Assembly: GCA_021160685.1 (NCBI GenBank) | Contig: JAGHCC010000417.1 | Location: forward strand, 1-8,028 | Direction: 5' to 3' | From: Desulfobulbaceae bacterium | GTDB lineage: Bacteria; Desulfobacterota; Desulfobulbia; Desulfobulbales; SURF-16 | DNA length: 8,028 nucleotides | In this document: positions 1 to 6,263 of the stretch, piece after piece | Layout of the letters: each line of letters opens with the position of its first letter | How positions within the stretch are numbered: position 1 is the first letter of the stretch | Program-made: the position numbers and the translations under genes | Notes under the pieces: generated by a model | The model's input: only the letters and a program-made list of their open reading frames with translations | Databases searched by the model: none | Told to the model about the DNA's origin: nothing

Positions 1-89
1 GCCTAGATCTGATCGTGGAAAGTGAAGAGATCCGCTACCGCTATTACCAGGAGTTGAAAAATCATCCTGATATTATGATGGTGATTTAA
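1..89 (+). CDS. C-terminal end of an unrecognised protein (5' truncated by the window)
   Basis: An open frame enters from the left edge (first full codon at 3) and stops at TAA 87-89, giving 28 residues. The tail includes IVESEEIRYRYYQEL and ends in PDIMMVI. It is charged, looks helical and has coding-like composition. No family can be named from so short a piece. It converges on serS, whose stop lies about 226 bp away. The frame could be a chance ORF, but its acidic, Tyr-rich helical character and lack of an alternative gene in the area favour a real gene end. Confidence 0.5.
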   Translation, partial: LDLIVESEEIRYRYYQELKNHPDIMMVI

Positions 90-315
90 GCGGTCAAATG
101 AGTGTAACATCTCGATAAGTGGTGGCTGCTTACAAATAAATCCCCCTCAATCCCTCTTTAGCAGATAGCGAGCTTGTGAGACTTCGAAGGGGGAGGAAGT
201 CTGTATTTCACCTCTTATTGAGGTTACTGAGAAAGTATCTCTCGTCTTTGTAACTGCTTTAATTACAACAAGTTCTAGATGCCCGGCAAAGTGGGGTTCC
301 CCTCTGCCCCTTCTT
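90..315. other. Intergenic region between convergent genes with weak hairpins
   Basis: No convincing gene lies here. A 7-bp inverted repeat (TCCCCCT at 141-147 and AGGGGGA at 188-194) resembles degraded 'ATCCCCCT' intergenic repeats. A second hairpin pairs GGCA 285-288 with TGCC 305-308 around GGGGTTCCCC (293-302). It lies just downstream of serS on the minus strand and could help end its transcript, but no T-run follows it. A minus-strand open frame crosses this region and overlaps the serS 3' end in another frame; it has no recognisable content. Confidence 0.3.
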
Positions 316-1584
316 CTACGCAAACCGATTTTTAAAATAAGGCGCCAGCACTTCCGGAATCTCAATGGTGCCGTCCTTTTTTTGAAAATTTTCAAAAATA
401 GCGGCCAGGGTGCGGCCCACGGCAAGACCACTGCCGTTTAAGGTGTGAACCAGACCGCTTTTCTGCTTCCCTTCGGGCCGGTAGCGAATGCCGCCGCGCC
501 GGGCCTGGAAATCCAGAAAGTTGCTGCATGATGAAATTTCCCGGTATTTATTCTGGGCCGGCATCCAGACCTCGATATCAAAGGTCTTGGTTGCGGAAAA
601 ACCAAGATCGCCGGAGCACAGCGTCACAACCCGGTAAGGCAGCTTCAGGAGTTGCAGAACTTCCTCGGCATCGGCCAGCAGTGCGTCAAGTTCGGAATTC
701 GAGTTTTCCGGGGTGGTAAATTTAACCAGCTCCACCTTGTCAAACTGGTGTTGGCGGATCATTCCCTTGGTGTCCCTGCCGTATGAGCCGGCCTCGGAGC
801 GAAAACAGGGAGTGTAGGCGCAATATTTGATGGGCAGCTCGGCTTCGGCCAGAGTTTCATCCCGGTGGATATTGGTAACCGGAACCTCGGCCGTGGGAAT
901 CAGGTAGAGATCCCAGCCTTTAGCCTTGAAAAGATCCTCCTCGAATTTCGGCAGCTGGCCCGTGGCGGTCATGCTGGCGCTGTTGACCAGAAAGGGCGGC
1001 AGAACCTCTTCGTAACCGTGTTTCTGGGTATGCAGATCCATCATGAAGTTGATCAGAGCCCGCTCAAGTCTTGAAGCCATCCCCTTGAGAATGGAGAAGC
1101 GGGCTCCTGCCAGCTTGGCAGCCCTTTTAAAGTCCATGGTCCCCGAAGCCTCGCCAAGTTCCCAATGGGTTTTTGTTTCAAAATCAAATTCAGGAACCGT
1201 ACCCCATTTTCTGATTTCGACGTTATCGCTGTCATCATTGCCAAAGGGAATGGAGTCATGGGCCAGGTTCGGAATTTCCATGACAATCTCTTCCAGGTCT
1301 TCCTCAATGATTGCCAGTTGTTTATCCAGTTCCTTGATCCTGGGACCCACTGTTTTCATCTCGGCAATCAGACTATCGGCATCCTCTTTATTTTTTTTCA
1401 GTTCGGCAATTTTCTGGGAAACCGTCTTGCGCCGGTTGCGGAGCCCTTCGACTTCGGAGAGCAGCTCGCGTCTTTTTTTGTCTATGGCAATAAATTCATC
1501 AATACGTGAATGTTCAATGTTACGGAATTTAATTTTTTCTTTTACAAGATCAATGTTTTCTCTAATAAAACGTAGTTCAAGCAT
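316..1584 (-). CDS. serS: Seryl-tRNA synthetase
   Basis: Cytoplasmic class II aminoacyl-tRNA synthetase that charges tRNA-Ser (and tRNA-Sec) with serine using ATP. The 422 residues match the usual bacterial length. Residues 1 to about 110 form the N-terminal antiparallel coiled coil that grips the tRNA long variable arm (Lys/Glu-rich, with RNRRKTVSQKI at 49-59). The catalytic core follows: TAEVP at 231-235 (serine pocket), motif 2 starting FRSEAGSYGRDTKG at 261-274, CSGDLGFSATKTFDIE at 323-338, SSCSNF at 351-356, and motif 3 NGSGLAVGRTLAAIFEN at 383-399. All key residues are present. The ATG at 1584 is preceded by AAGGACCTCC as ribosome binding site. A MITE-like element lies directly upstream of that site, so the native promoter may have been displaced. 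Confidence 0.98.
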   Translation of the reverse strand: MLELRFIRENIDLVKEKIKFRNIEHSRIDEFIAIDKKRRELLSEVEGLRNRRKTVSQKIAELKKNKEDADSLIAEMKTVGPRIKELDKQLAIIEEDLEEIVMEIPNLAHDSIPFGNDDSDNVEIRKWGTVPEFDFETKTHWELGEASGTMDFKRAAKLAGARFSILKGMASRLERALINFMMDLHTQKHGYEEVLPPFLVNSASMTATGQLPKFEEDLFKAKGWDLYLIPTAEVPVTNIHRDETLAEAELPIKYCAYTPCFRSEAGSYGRDTKGMIRQHQFDKVELVKFTTPENSNSELDALLADAEEVLQLLKLPYRVVTLCSGDLGFSATKTFDIEVWMPAQNKYREISSCSNFLDFQARRGGIRYRPEGKQKSGLVHTLNGSGLAVGRTLAAIFENFQKKDGTIEIPEVLAPYFKNRFA

Positions 1585-1603
1585 GGCTGGAGGTCCTTTT
1601 TAA

Positions 1604-1776
1604 GTAAATATTCGGCTAGCACCCCAGCTGTGCACGATCAGACTGACTCACATAAGACTACTATGCTTCGCCAGCCTGCTCGAAGTCTGCGCTTATCTGT
1701 ACACATCTGAGGCACTATCCAAATATTTACAATATTGTGGTTTTAGCTGTTCTTCGATACCAAGCCGAATATTTAC
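1604..1776. mobile_element. MITE-like element 1 (173 bp) with 14-bp inverted ends and exact 8-bp target duplication
   Basis: The ends GTAAATATTCGGCT (1604-1617) and AGCCGAATATTTAC (1763-1776) are perfect reverse complements. CTTTTTAA flanks both sides (1596-1603 and 1777-1784), as expected of a transposition target duplication. A third, diverged copy of the end lies inside on the minus strand, starting GTAAATATTTGG at 1730. From there about 31 nt pair imperfectly with the 1604 end, making a long hairpin tipped by CTTCG (1666-1670) and CGAAG (1681-1685). No coding capacity is visible. IS66-family ends begin with GTAA and make 8-bp duplications, so this is probably a non-autonomous IS66-type derivative; that assignment is inference. 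Confidence 0.75.
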
Positions 1777-1796
1777 CTTTTTAATATATGATTTTG

Positions 1797-1853
1797 GATT
1801 TCGGAATGCAGATTTCGGTCAGTAAAAAGATTCGCATTCCGCATTCCGAAATC
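1797..1853. repeat. Inverted repeat GATTTCGGAATGC / GCATTCCGAAATC, possible moeA-end hairpin
   Basis: A 13-bp perfect inverted repeat (1797-1809 and 1841-1853) encloses a 31-nt loop. The loop carries further partial copies of the same word (GATTTCGG at 1811-1818, GCATTCCG at 1834-1841). The internal repetition suggests a dispersed intergenic repeat rather than a tuned terminator. It lies 20 bp past the moeA stop on the minus strand and has no clean T-run, so any terminator role would be weak. Confidence 0.5.
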
Positions 1854-1873
1854 TTAAATCCTTCGGCTTCAAA

Positions 1874-3070
1874 TCAACCCATTATACCGTAAAATGGATG
1901 AACCGTCACCGTTTCGCCTTTGTTCAGACGGCGGCGGTGGGGCGGAATCAGGATCACGGAATTGGCCGCCTCCCCCCTGGATACCGATTGGACAGAGAGG
2001 TTGCCTGATTTCAATGAGATCATGGCACTTTTCAGTGAGAGGAACCCTTTCTTTTTTGAAACGATTTCGTGTTTAAGCTGAACTCGGAGAGGATGCGGTC
2101 CCGGTGAGTGATCCCCCTGCAGCTTGAGGAGAGCCGGCCGGACAAGTTCGCAGAACAGGGTCTGAACAGCCGGCGGCGGGCCGGGAAGAGCAAAAATCTG
2201 GATATTATTTTTTATGCCGAAAAGCGTGGATTTACCGGGACGGATATTCAGGCGCTGATAAAGAAATTTCACCCCGGCATCCCGCAGACATTGAGAGACC
2301 AGATCAAATTTGCCGGGTCCCATGCCACCGGTTGTGATGATCATCTGGATATCGTTGTCAAGAGCTGCGCTCACTGCTTCGCCAATGGCCGCTGCCCGGT
2401 CGGCAATGGGCTCCATGTCCCGGGGTATCCCACCGGCTCTGCGGACGAGGCTGTTCAGCAGGATTCTGTTGGAGCCGATGGTCTGGCCGGGCGCCGGCGA
2501 GTCTGTCACCAGTTCGCTGCCGGTGCAGATGATTGCAACTGTGGGTTTTCGGTGAACCTGAATTTTGGTAACTCCACCACTGGCCAGGAGCTGGAGATGG
2601 GAAGGAGAGATTCTTTCCCCTTTTTTTAGAATGATCCGGTTTTTTCGGAGATCACAGCCGGCTTTTTTGATATGCAAACCCGGGCGGGAGACCTGCTTTA
2701 CGAAAATAGTGTGGTTTCGCTCATGGCATTGTTCAAAGGGAATAACCTGATCTCCGCAGACCGGAAGATGAGCGCCGGTCATGATCCGCACGGCTTCATT
2801 TTTGCCAAGAACAGGAATGTTCATTTGCCCGGCGCTGATTTCAGCGCTGATCGTCAGTTGAACAGGGCCGGCCTGCCGCGATCCGGCAAGATCCCGGCTG
2901 CGCACGGCAAATCCGTCCATACCGGACTGATCAAAATGGGGCACGGCAAGATTGGCCCGGACTGGCAGGCTGGCCACACAGTTCAGGCCGTCGAGGAGAG
3001 GGACGGTTTCCGATGCGGTTGGGGTCACATTCTGCAGGATCAGTTTTGGTGCCTCAGCCAGAGTCAGCAT
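1874..3070 (-). CDS. moeA: Molybdopterin molybdotransferase (MoeA family)
   Basis: Cytoplasmic enzyme of molybdenum-cofactor synthesis that inserts molybdate into adenylylated molybdopterin. The 398 residues fit the family. Visible MoeA signatures in order: FDQSGMDGFAV (46-56), RIMTGA (95-100), the GCD (138-140) matching the GxD of E. coli MoeA, CTGSELV (182-188), ITTGGMGPGKFD (245-256), IRPGK (276-280) and LPGPPPA (295-301), then the beta-rich C-terminal domain IV. Two motifs differ from the common forms: SVGxxD is MGPGKFD, and LPGNP is LPGPP. A paralogue with altered metal or substrate preference is therefore possible. The start ATG at 3070 overlaps the mobA stop (ATGCTGA), which implies translational coupling. 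The gene ends just before a repeat-rich gap. Confidence 0.93.
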   Translation of the reverse strand: MLTLAEAPKLILQNVTPTASETVPLLDGLNCVASLPVRANLAVPHFDQSGMDGFAVRSRDLAGSRQAGPVQLTISAEISAGQMNIPVLGKNEAVRIMTGAHLPVCGDQVIPFEQCHERNHTIFVKQVSRPGLHIKKAGCDLRKNRIILKKGERISPSHLQLLASGGVTKIQVHRKPTVAIICTGSELVTDSPAPGQTIGSNRILLNSLVRRAGGIPRDMEPIADRAAAIGEAVSAALDNDIQMIITTGGMGPGKFDLVSQCLRDAGVKFLYQRLNIRPGKSTLFGIKNNIQIFALPGPPPAVQTLFCELVRPALLKLQGDHSPGPHPLRVQLKHEIVSKKKGFLSLKSAMISLKSGNLSVQSVSRGEAANSVILIPPHRRRLNKGETVTVHPFYGIMG

Positions 3071-3711
3071 GGCAGATGCTCACTTTGCTGATTTGGGTAA
3101 CGGTCGTCGGTCTTCTTTGGCAGCTTGGCAAGATCACTAAGGCGGTTGATGTTGACGAAAGTCGTCAGGTCGGAAATGTGGGGTGTAATTTCTTCCAGGG
3201 AGACTTTACGGATTTTCAGCTGATCAAAGATCAGGCGGATTTTACGCTGGCCGTTGAGCAAATTATTCTCAATCACCTCAAGACAACTTTTTTGGTACAC
3301 TCCGTAAAGGGGTTCCGGACCCCTGTCAAGCCAGGGAACGATGATGTCCCAGTCTCCGGAAAGTCCACAGAGAAATTGAATCAGTCTGGAGTTGATGAGC
3401 GGCATGTCACAGGCGGTTATAAAGGCCCGGCCGCAATTGATTTTTTTGAGGGCGGCATGAATGCCGGCCAGAGGACCCGCGCCCGGGAAAATATCCGGGG
3501 TGACCGGCCAGTTTAAAAAATGATAATAGTCGGGGGTATTGGTCACCAGCAAACGTTCCGTGAAGAGATCGTTTAACAGGGCGGCACCATGTTCAATCAT
3601 GGGACAGCCGTCTATATCGGCCAGCGCCTTGTTGGACCCAAAGCGTCTGCTCTTGCCGCCGGCCAGGATGACACCGGTTGTATTCGTGATTGGAGTTGGA
3701 ATTGCTTTCAT
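3064..3711 (-). CDS. mobA: Molybdenum cofactor guanylyltransferase (MobA)
   Basis: Cytoplasmic nucleotidyltransferase that joins GMP from GTP to Mo-molybdopterin, giving the guanine dinucleotide cofactor used by DMSO-reductase-family enzymes such as nitrate and formate enzymes. Seen here, numbered from GTG 3729: the GTP-binding LAGGKSRRFGSNKA (22-35), PGAGPLAGIHAAL (82-94), the metal-binding ACDMP (106-110), EPLYGVY (139-145) and the late FVNINRLSDL (191-200). I chose the ATG at 3711 (MKAIPTPITN) because it puts the usual short leader before GVILAGG. A GTG at 3729 would add six residues. Neither has a clear Shine-Dalgarno, so the start is uncertain. It is the first gene of a mobA-moeA pair and begins about 57 bp after the haoA terminator, so its own promoter must lie very close or the gene depends on read-through. 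Confidence 0.93.
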   Translation of the reverse strand: MKAIPTPITNTTGVILAGGKSRRFGSNKALADIDGCPMIEHGAALLNDLFTERLLVTNTPDYYHFLNWPVTPDIFPGAGPLAGIHAALKKINCGRAFITACDMPLINSRLIQFLCGLSGDWDIIVPWLDRGPEPLYGVYQKSCLEVIENNLLNGQRKIRLIFDQLKIRKVSLEEITPHISDLTTFVNINRLSDLAKLPKKTDDRYPNQQSEHLPC

Positions 3712-3767
3712 GGGAGGCAAAGATACCACTGAACTATTGTGCGGATCAACCTGAAATCAAATCACTC

Positions 3768-3804
3768 AAAAAAAAACTCCCGGCAAAAAGCCGGGAGTTT
3801 TTTT
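3768..3804 (-). terminator. Intrinsic terminator after haoA (bidirectional form)
   Basis: A perfect GC-rich stem, CTCCCGGC (3777-3784) and GCCGGGAG (3790-3797), closes an AAAAA loop. It is flanked by nine A's on the left (3768-3776) and seven T's on the right (3798-3804). On the minus strand this reads stem then a run of T's, placed 100 bp after the haoA stop, so it ends the haoC-haoA transcript. The symmetric tracts could also stop plus-strand transcription. Confidence 0.93.
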
Positions 3805-3904
3805 AACAAGTCTTGTAGCCACTCAGGTAAAAGATTGAAGACCGACTTGTATCGCTTCAGCCTGCATCCTATATCCCTAAGCAGTTACCATTGTAGCGTG
3901 TTTA

Positions 3905-5269
3905 TCACACAGGACCGGTACTCATGACAGTACTCAGCTCTTCGATCTTGTTATTTTTTGTTCGCCATTCATGGATATCCTGCATGTCTTTGAAGACCTG
4001 GAAGACCTGGAAGAATCCATGCCAGTGGGCGTAATCAGGTCCATTCATGGCTGCACCCTGACGGGCCCGGCGACCGGTATGATGCCAGAGAAAGTACATC
4101 AGCTCCTGGAAGCCGTCGCGCCAGGCGTCTTGCTTCAGCAATCCCTTCTCGGCCAGCTCTTTTTTCATGATAACCGCACGATCCCAATATTCGTTGTACA
4201 GGGCGACTGCGTCGTCAAGGGTCTTCATTGTCATTTCGGTATGGGTCTTGCCGTGACAGTTGATGCAAACCTTGCGCATCAGGGCATCACCCTTCTCGCC
4301 GTCACCACGGACGCCGCTGCGCAGCTCGCTTCTCTTATGGACCAGATCCCATTTGAGACGCTCATTGATATTATGAGTCGTGGTCAGTTCGCCAATGCCG
4401 CTCATATGACAGACGGCGCAGGTTGGGGCGGTGTAATCGCCCGGCTCCCAGGTGTCTGGAGCGCTGTCCCATTTCCATTCCTCACCCTGGGTTAGGAAGA
4501 TCTGGCCGTGCTTGCTTTCAATGTAGATCTCGATATCCGGATGATCCGGGCCAAGATGGCAGCTGGCACAGGCCTCAGGTTTCCGGGCCTCGGCAACGTG
4601 GAAACCATGGCGGGTATGGCAGACCGTACAGGTTCCCACTGAGCCGTCCGGATACAGGGTGCCGACGCCGGCGGGCCAGGAGCTGTTAATCGGTTTGTTG
4701 TCCGGACCCACCTCAACCTCGGAGCCATGACACATCTGGCAGCCGGAACGGCGGGAGGCCAGGTTGGTCGCAGAACCCTCTTTAACGCCCATGAATGCGC
4801 CGCCTTCATGCTCGATCTGCAGGGCAACGAGCTTGCCGCCGGCCTTATTTTTATCATAAATAGCTGCCCTGGAAAGATCGGCATGACCGCTTTTCAGGAA
4901 CTGCTCAACCTCTTCTGGATGGCAGCGGGAACAGGTTTTAGAGGAGACCATAGGGGAAATAAAAGTCTTGCTGCCCCTGATGCCCTCACACTGGCTGGCC
5001 ATGGGAGAGCTTTTGTCAACCACATGGCAGTCGTAGCAGGTGACGGCGGCATGGGCCATCTTGCCTTCTTTCCATCCCTCGACAATGCCCGGTGTCTTTT
5101 TGGCATGACACTCGATACATTTGCTGGCGTCTTCTGTTATGGCCCGTTTGACCACAATCTCTTTTGTTCCTAAAAGATTGACCCCTTCCGCCTGGGCCAC
5201 AGAGACTGACAAGCCTCCGGCCAGCAGGACAAAACCGGCTATTTGAATTTTGCTGAATTTTTTCTTCAT
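3905..5269 (-). CDS. haoA: Octaheme c-type cytochrome, hydroxylamine oxidoreductase (HAO) family
   Basis: Periplasmic multiheme enzyme of nitrogen-oxide metabolism. A Sec signal peptide ends at AQA (about residue 27). Exactly eight CXXCH motifs follow: CIECH 51, CYDCH 78, CSRCH 113, CQMCH 177, CTVCH 214, CASCH 234, CAVCH 284 and CINCH 335. No CXXCK is present, which argues against octaheme nitrite or tetrathionate reductases and against the MccA type. GPDH (240-243) resembles the distal Asp-His pair of HAO. The C-terminal region has [12 protein letters not shown] (394-405) and PDYAHWHG (411-418). At 454 residues it is compact, like the HaoA of epsilonproteobacteria, where a haoC-haoA pair is linked to nitrite or hydroxylamine reduction to ammonium. 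The ATG at 5269 follows a good site, AAAGGAGA (5282-5275). An in-frame 9-bp duplication adds a second Gln-Val-Phe at 421-426. The direction of catalysis cannot be read with certainty. Confidence 0.92.
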   Translation of the reverse strand: MKKKFSKIQIAGFVLLAGGLSVSVAQAEGVNLLGTKEIVVKRAITEDASKCIECHAKKTPGIVEGWKEGKMAHAAVTCYDCHVVDKSSPMASQCEGIRGSKTFISPMVSSKTCSRCHPEEVEQFLKSGHADLSRAAIYDKNKAGGKLVALQIEHEGGAFMGVKEGSATNLASRRSGCQMCHGSEVEVGPDNKPINSSWPAGVGTLYPDGSVGTCTVCHTRHGFHVAEARKPEACASCHLGPDHPDIEIYIESKHGQIFLTQGEEWKWDSAPDTWEPGDYTAPTCAVCHMSGIGELTTTHNINERLKWDLVHKRSELRSGVRGDGEKGDALMRKVCINCHGKTHTEMTMKTLDDAVALYNEYWDRAVIMKKELAEKGLLKQDAWRDGFQELMYFLWHHTGRRARQGAAMNGPDYAHWHGFFQVFQVFKDMQDIHEWRTKNNKIEELSTVMSTGPV

Positions 5270-5339
5270 ATTTTTCTCCTTTCATTGAAAAAAATGAGTT
5301 GGTGGCTCTTTGCCTGATTTGTATTCTTTTATCTTATCT

Positions 5340-5906
5340 TCAAGATTTCTTCTGAAAAAATTGATTTGCTGTTTCAATCATGTCTTTATGGCCGACATGG
5401 GGATGGCAACTGACACACTGTTTGTCTGTGTTCCCCAGCAAATATGAACGATGGGCAATAAAACCGCCTGAGGGCAAGCCGGGCGGAGTTAAATTATGGT
5501 GACAATGGCGACAGGCGCTGTCATAGGTAAAATGCAGACGGTTGTTTTCGGCATTGGCTGCCCAATCAAAGGAGTATGGGTCAAATGTCAGGTTGTTAAT
5601 TACGTCCGCTGTGCCCGTTTTAGCCTTGGTCACAAAGTATTCGATGAAATTGCCATGGGGAAGATGGCAGTCCACGCACTGGGCTGTAAATCCCTGGGGA
5701 TTCTGGCCGCCATGGACCGAGTTTTGCCAAGCCGTACGAAAAGGTGTCATGGCATGGCAACTCACACAAAATGTGTCCGTGTTGGTTGTTTCAACCATAA
5801 ATCCGGAAGCCAGGACAGTGACTACGGCCAACAGGAGACCAAGTGCCAGTCCCGCAAACAAGACCTTTCCTGTTCCCGACTTACGCTGCGTTCTTTCTAA
5901 CGTCAT
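5340..5906 (-). CDS. haoC: Membrane-anchored tetraheme cytochrome c, NapC/NrfH (HaoC) type
   Basis: Quinol dehydrogenase that probably passes electrons between the membrane quinone pool and HaoA. The 188-residue protein starts with a short basic cytoplasmic end, one transmembrane helix (about 14-36, GKVLFAGLALGLLLAVVTVL), then a periplasmic domain with four CXXCH motifs at 47, 77, 132 and 164. The first is CVSCHAM; in NrfH the Met of CXXCHXM is the heme-1 ligand near the quinol site. HGG (65-67) and other His residues can serve as distal ligands. The ATG at 5906 is preceded by a near-perfect AAGGAGGTGA (5920-5911). haoA begins 70 bp downstream on the same strand, with no terminator between them, so the two form an operon. 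NrfH partnered to another reductase is the alternative; the HAO neighbour favours HaoC. Confidence 0.92.
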   Translation of the reverse strand: MTLERTQRKSGTGKVLFAGLALGLLLAVVTVLASGFMVETTNTDTFCVSCHAMTPFRTAWQNSVHGGQNPQGFTAQCVDCHLPHGNFIEYFVTKAKTGTADVINNLTFDPYSFDWAANAENNRLHFTYDSACRHCHHNLTPPGLPSGGFIAHRSYLLGNTDKQCVSCHPHVGHKDMIETANQFFQKKS

Positions 5907-5910
5907 TGAA

Positions 5911-5920
5911 TCACCTCCTT
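5911..5920 (-). promoter_or_regulatory. Strong ribosome binding site of haoC
   Basis: AAGGAGGTGA on the minus strand is almost fully complementary to the 16S rRNA 3' end and lies a few bases before ATG 5906. It fixes the start. The palindrome CCTAATTAGG (5925-5934) sits immediately upstream of it in the leader. Confidence 0.88.
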
Positions 5921-5935
5921 TTTTCCTAATTAGGA

Positions 5936-5973
5936 TCTTTACACAGCTTATTTGCTACAATGACTATTGTCAA
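5936..5973 (-). promoter_or_regulatory. Putative haoC promoter
   Basis: On the minus strand TTGACA (5973-5968) is a perfect sigma-70 -35 box. With a 17-bp spacer the -10 would be TAAGCT (5950-5945), which is weak. A better hexamer, TAAAGA (5941-5936), lies lower. If that one is used, the TGAC-N4-GTCA site centred at 5966.5 would sit near -40, as for a class II CRP/FNR activator. Both readings are predictions. Confidence 0.5.
5961..5972 (-). promoter_or_regulatory. TGAC-N4-GTCA inverted repeat, candidate CRP/FNR-family site
   Basis: The minus strand reads TTGACAATAGTCAT (5973-5960), with perfect TGAC/GTCA half sites and a 4-bp spacer. This is the geometry of FNR-family boxes, and it resembles motifs reported for HcpR-type nitrosative-stress regulators in sulfate reducers. 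It overlaps the putative -35 of haoC. Which regulator binds is inference. Confidence 0.45.
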
Positions 5974-5998
5974 TGCAAAGAGTGTTCCGAGGATTCTT

Positions 5999-6018
5999 AA
6001 ATTGTAATTATACAATTT
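5999..6018. promoter_or_regulatory. Perfect inverted repeat AAATTGTA-ATTA-TACAATTT, candidate operator
   Basis: Two exact 8-bp half sites flank a 4-bp spacer, and the core fits TTG-N8-CAA of CRP/FNR-family sites. Its centre (6008.5) is 42 bp, about four helical turns, from the TGAC-N4-GTCA site centre (5966.5). It lies between haoC and the small plus-strand frame and could serve either direction. The AT-rich hairpin has no other obvious role. Confidence 0.5.
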
Positions 6019-6100
6019 CGGTCTACTGGGGTTTTGGGTATTACACTTTTTGGTGCACACTCTGCTTTTTTTAAGTCATTGATTTTTCGTAGGGAGGGTC

Positions 6101-6222
6101 ATGGCAGCCATTAAAAAGAATATGACAAAGATCTGAAACTCAAGGCTCATGTTTGGCTGGAGAGAGAAATTCTCAACCCCCATGACAACAAAGCCTTGTC
6201 AGACTATGTTACCAAATGGTAA
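6101..6222 (+). pseudogene. Small frameshifted reading frame (possible -1 frameshift) with own RBS and terminator
   Basis: AGGGAGGG (6091-6098) precedes ATG 6101. Frame 0 encodes only 11 residues (MAAIKKNMTKI) before TGA 6134-6136. A -1 shift at the AAAAAG run (6113-6118) would join the first six residues to a coding-like frame with KDLKLKAHVWLEREILNPHD and ending SDYVTKW at TAA 6220-6222, for a product of about 40 residues. The stop lies inside a terminator hairpin. Either a one-base change has broken the gene, or slippage on the A-rich run is used (T AAA AAG is close to, but not exactly, the classical A AAA AAG heptamer). No family is recognised. A small RNA from this unit is the alternative. 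The RBS-ATG spacing is short (about 3 nt). Confidence 0.4.
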
Positions 6223-6235
6223 CATGGCTTTTTTT
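6206..6235 (+). terminator. Intrinsic terminator of the small plus-strand unit
   Basis: ATGTTACCA (6206-6214) pairs perfectly with TGGTAACAT (6217-6225). GGC then leads into seven T's (6229-6235). The stop codon of the -1 frame is within the right arm. The stem is less GC-rich than the haoA terminator but long and perfect, so a short transcript probably ends here. Confidence 0.72.
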
Positions 6236-6263
6236 CTATCTATAGTAGGACGCTGTCCGAGTA

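Noticed and set aside
147..431. 94-codon minus-strand open frame overlapping the serS 3' end
   Set aside because: It shares DNA with serS in another frame, its N-terminal half is an Arg/Leu/Trp-rich shadow, it has no ribosome binding site and no recognisable domain.
1043..1603. Long plus-strand open frame opposite serS (186 codons)
   Set aside because: Antisense shadow of the serS coiled-coil region; Ser-rich composition typical of reverse-complemented Lys/Glu codons.
1585..1873. tRNA or CRISPR array in the moeA-serS gap
   Set aside because: No cloverleaf with a conserved TTC loop and no regularly spaced direct repeats; the structure is explained by inverted repeats and a target duplication.
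3971..4495. Plus-strand open frame opposite haoA (174 codons)
   Set aside because: The opposite strand encodes eight heme motifs and a signal peptide; this frame has no motif or ribosome binding site.
5925..5934. CCTAATTAGG palindrome in the haoC leader
   Set aside because: Only 10 bp, AT-centred and adjacent to the Shine-Dalgarno; not enough to claim an operator.
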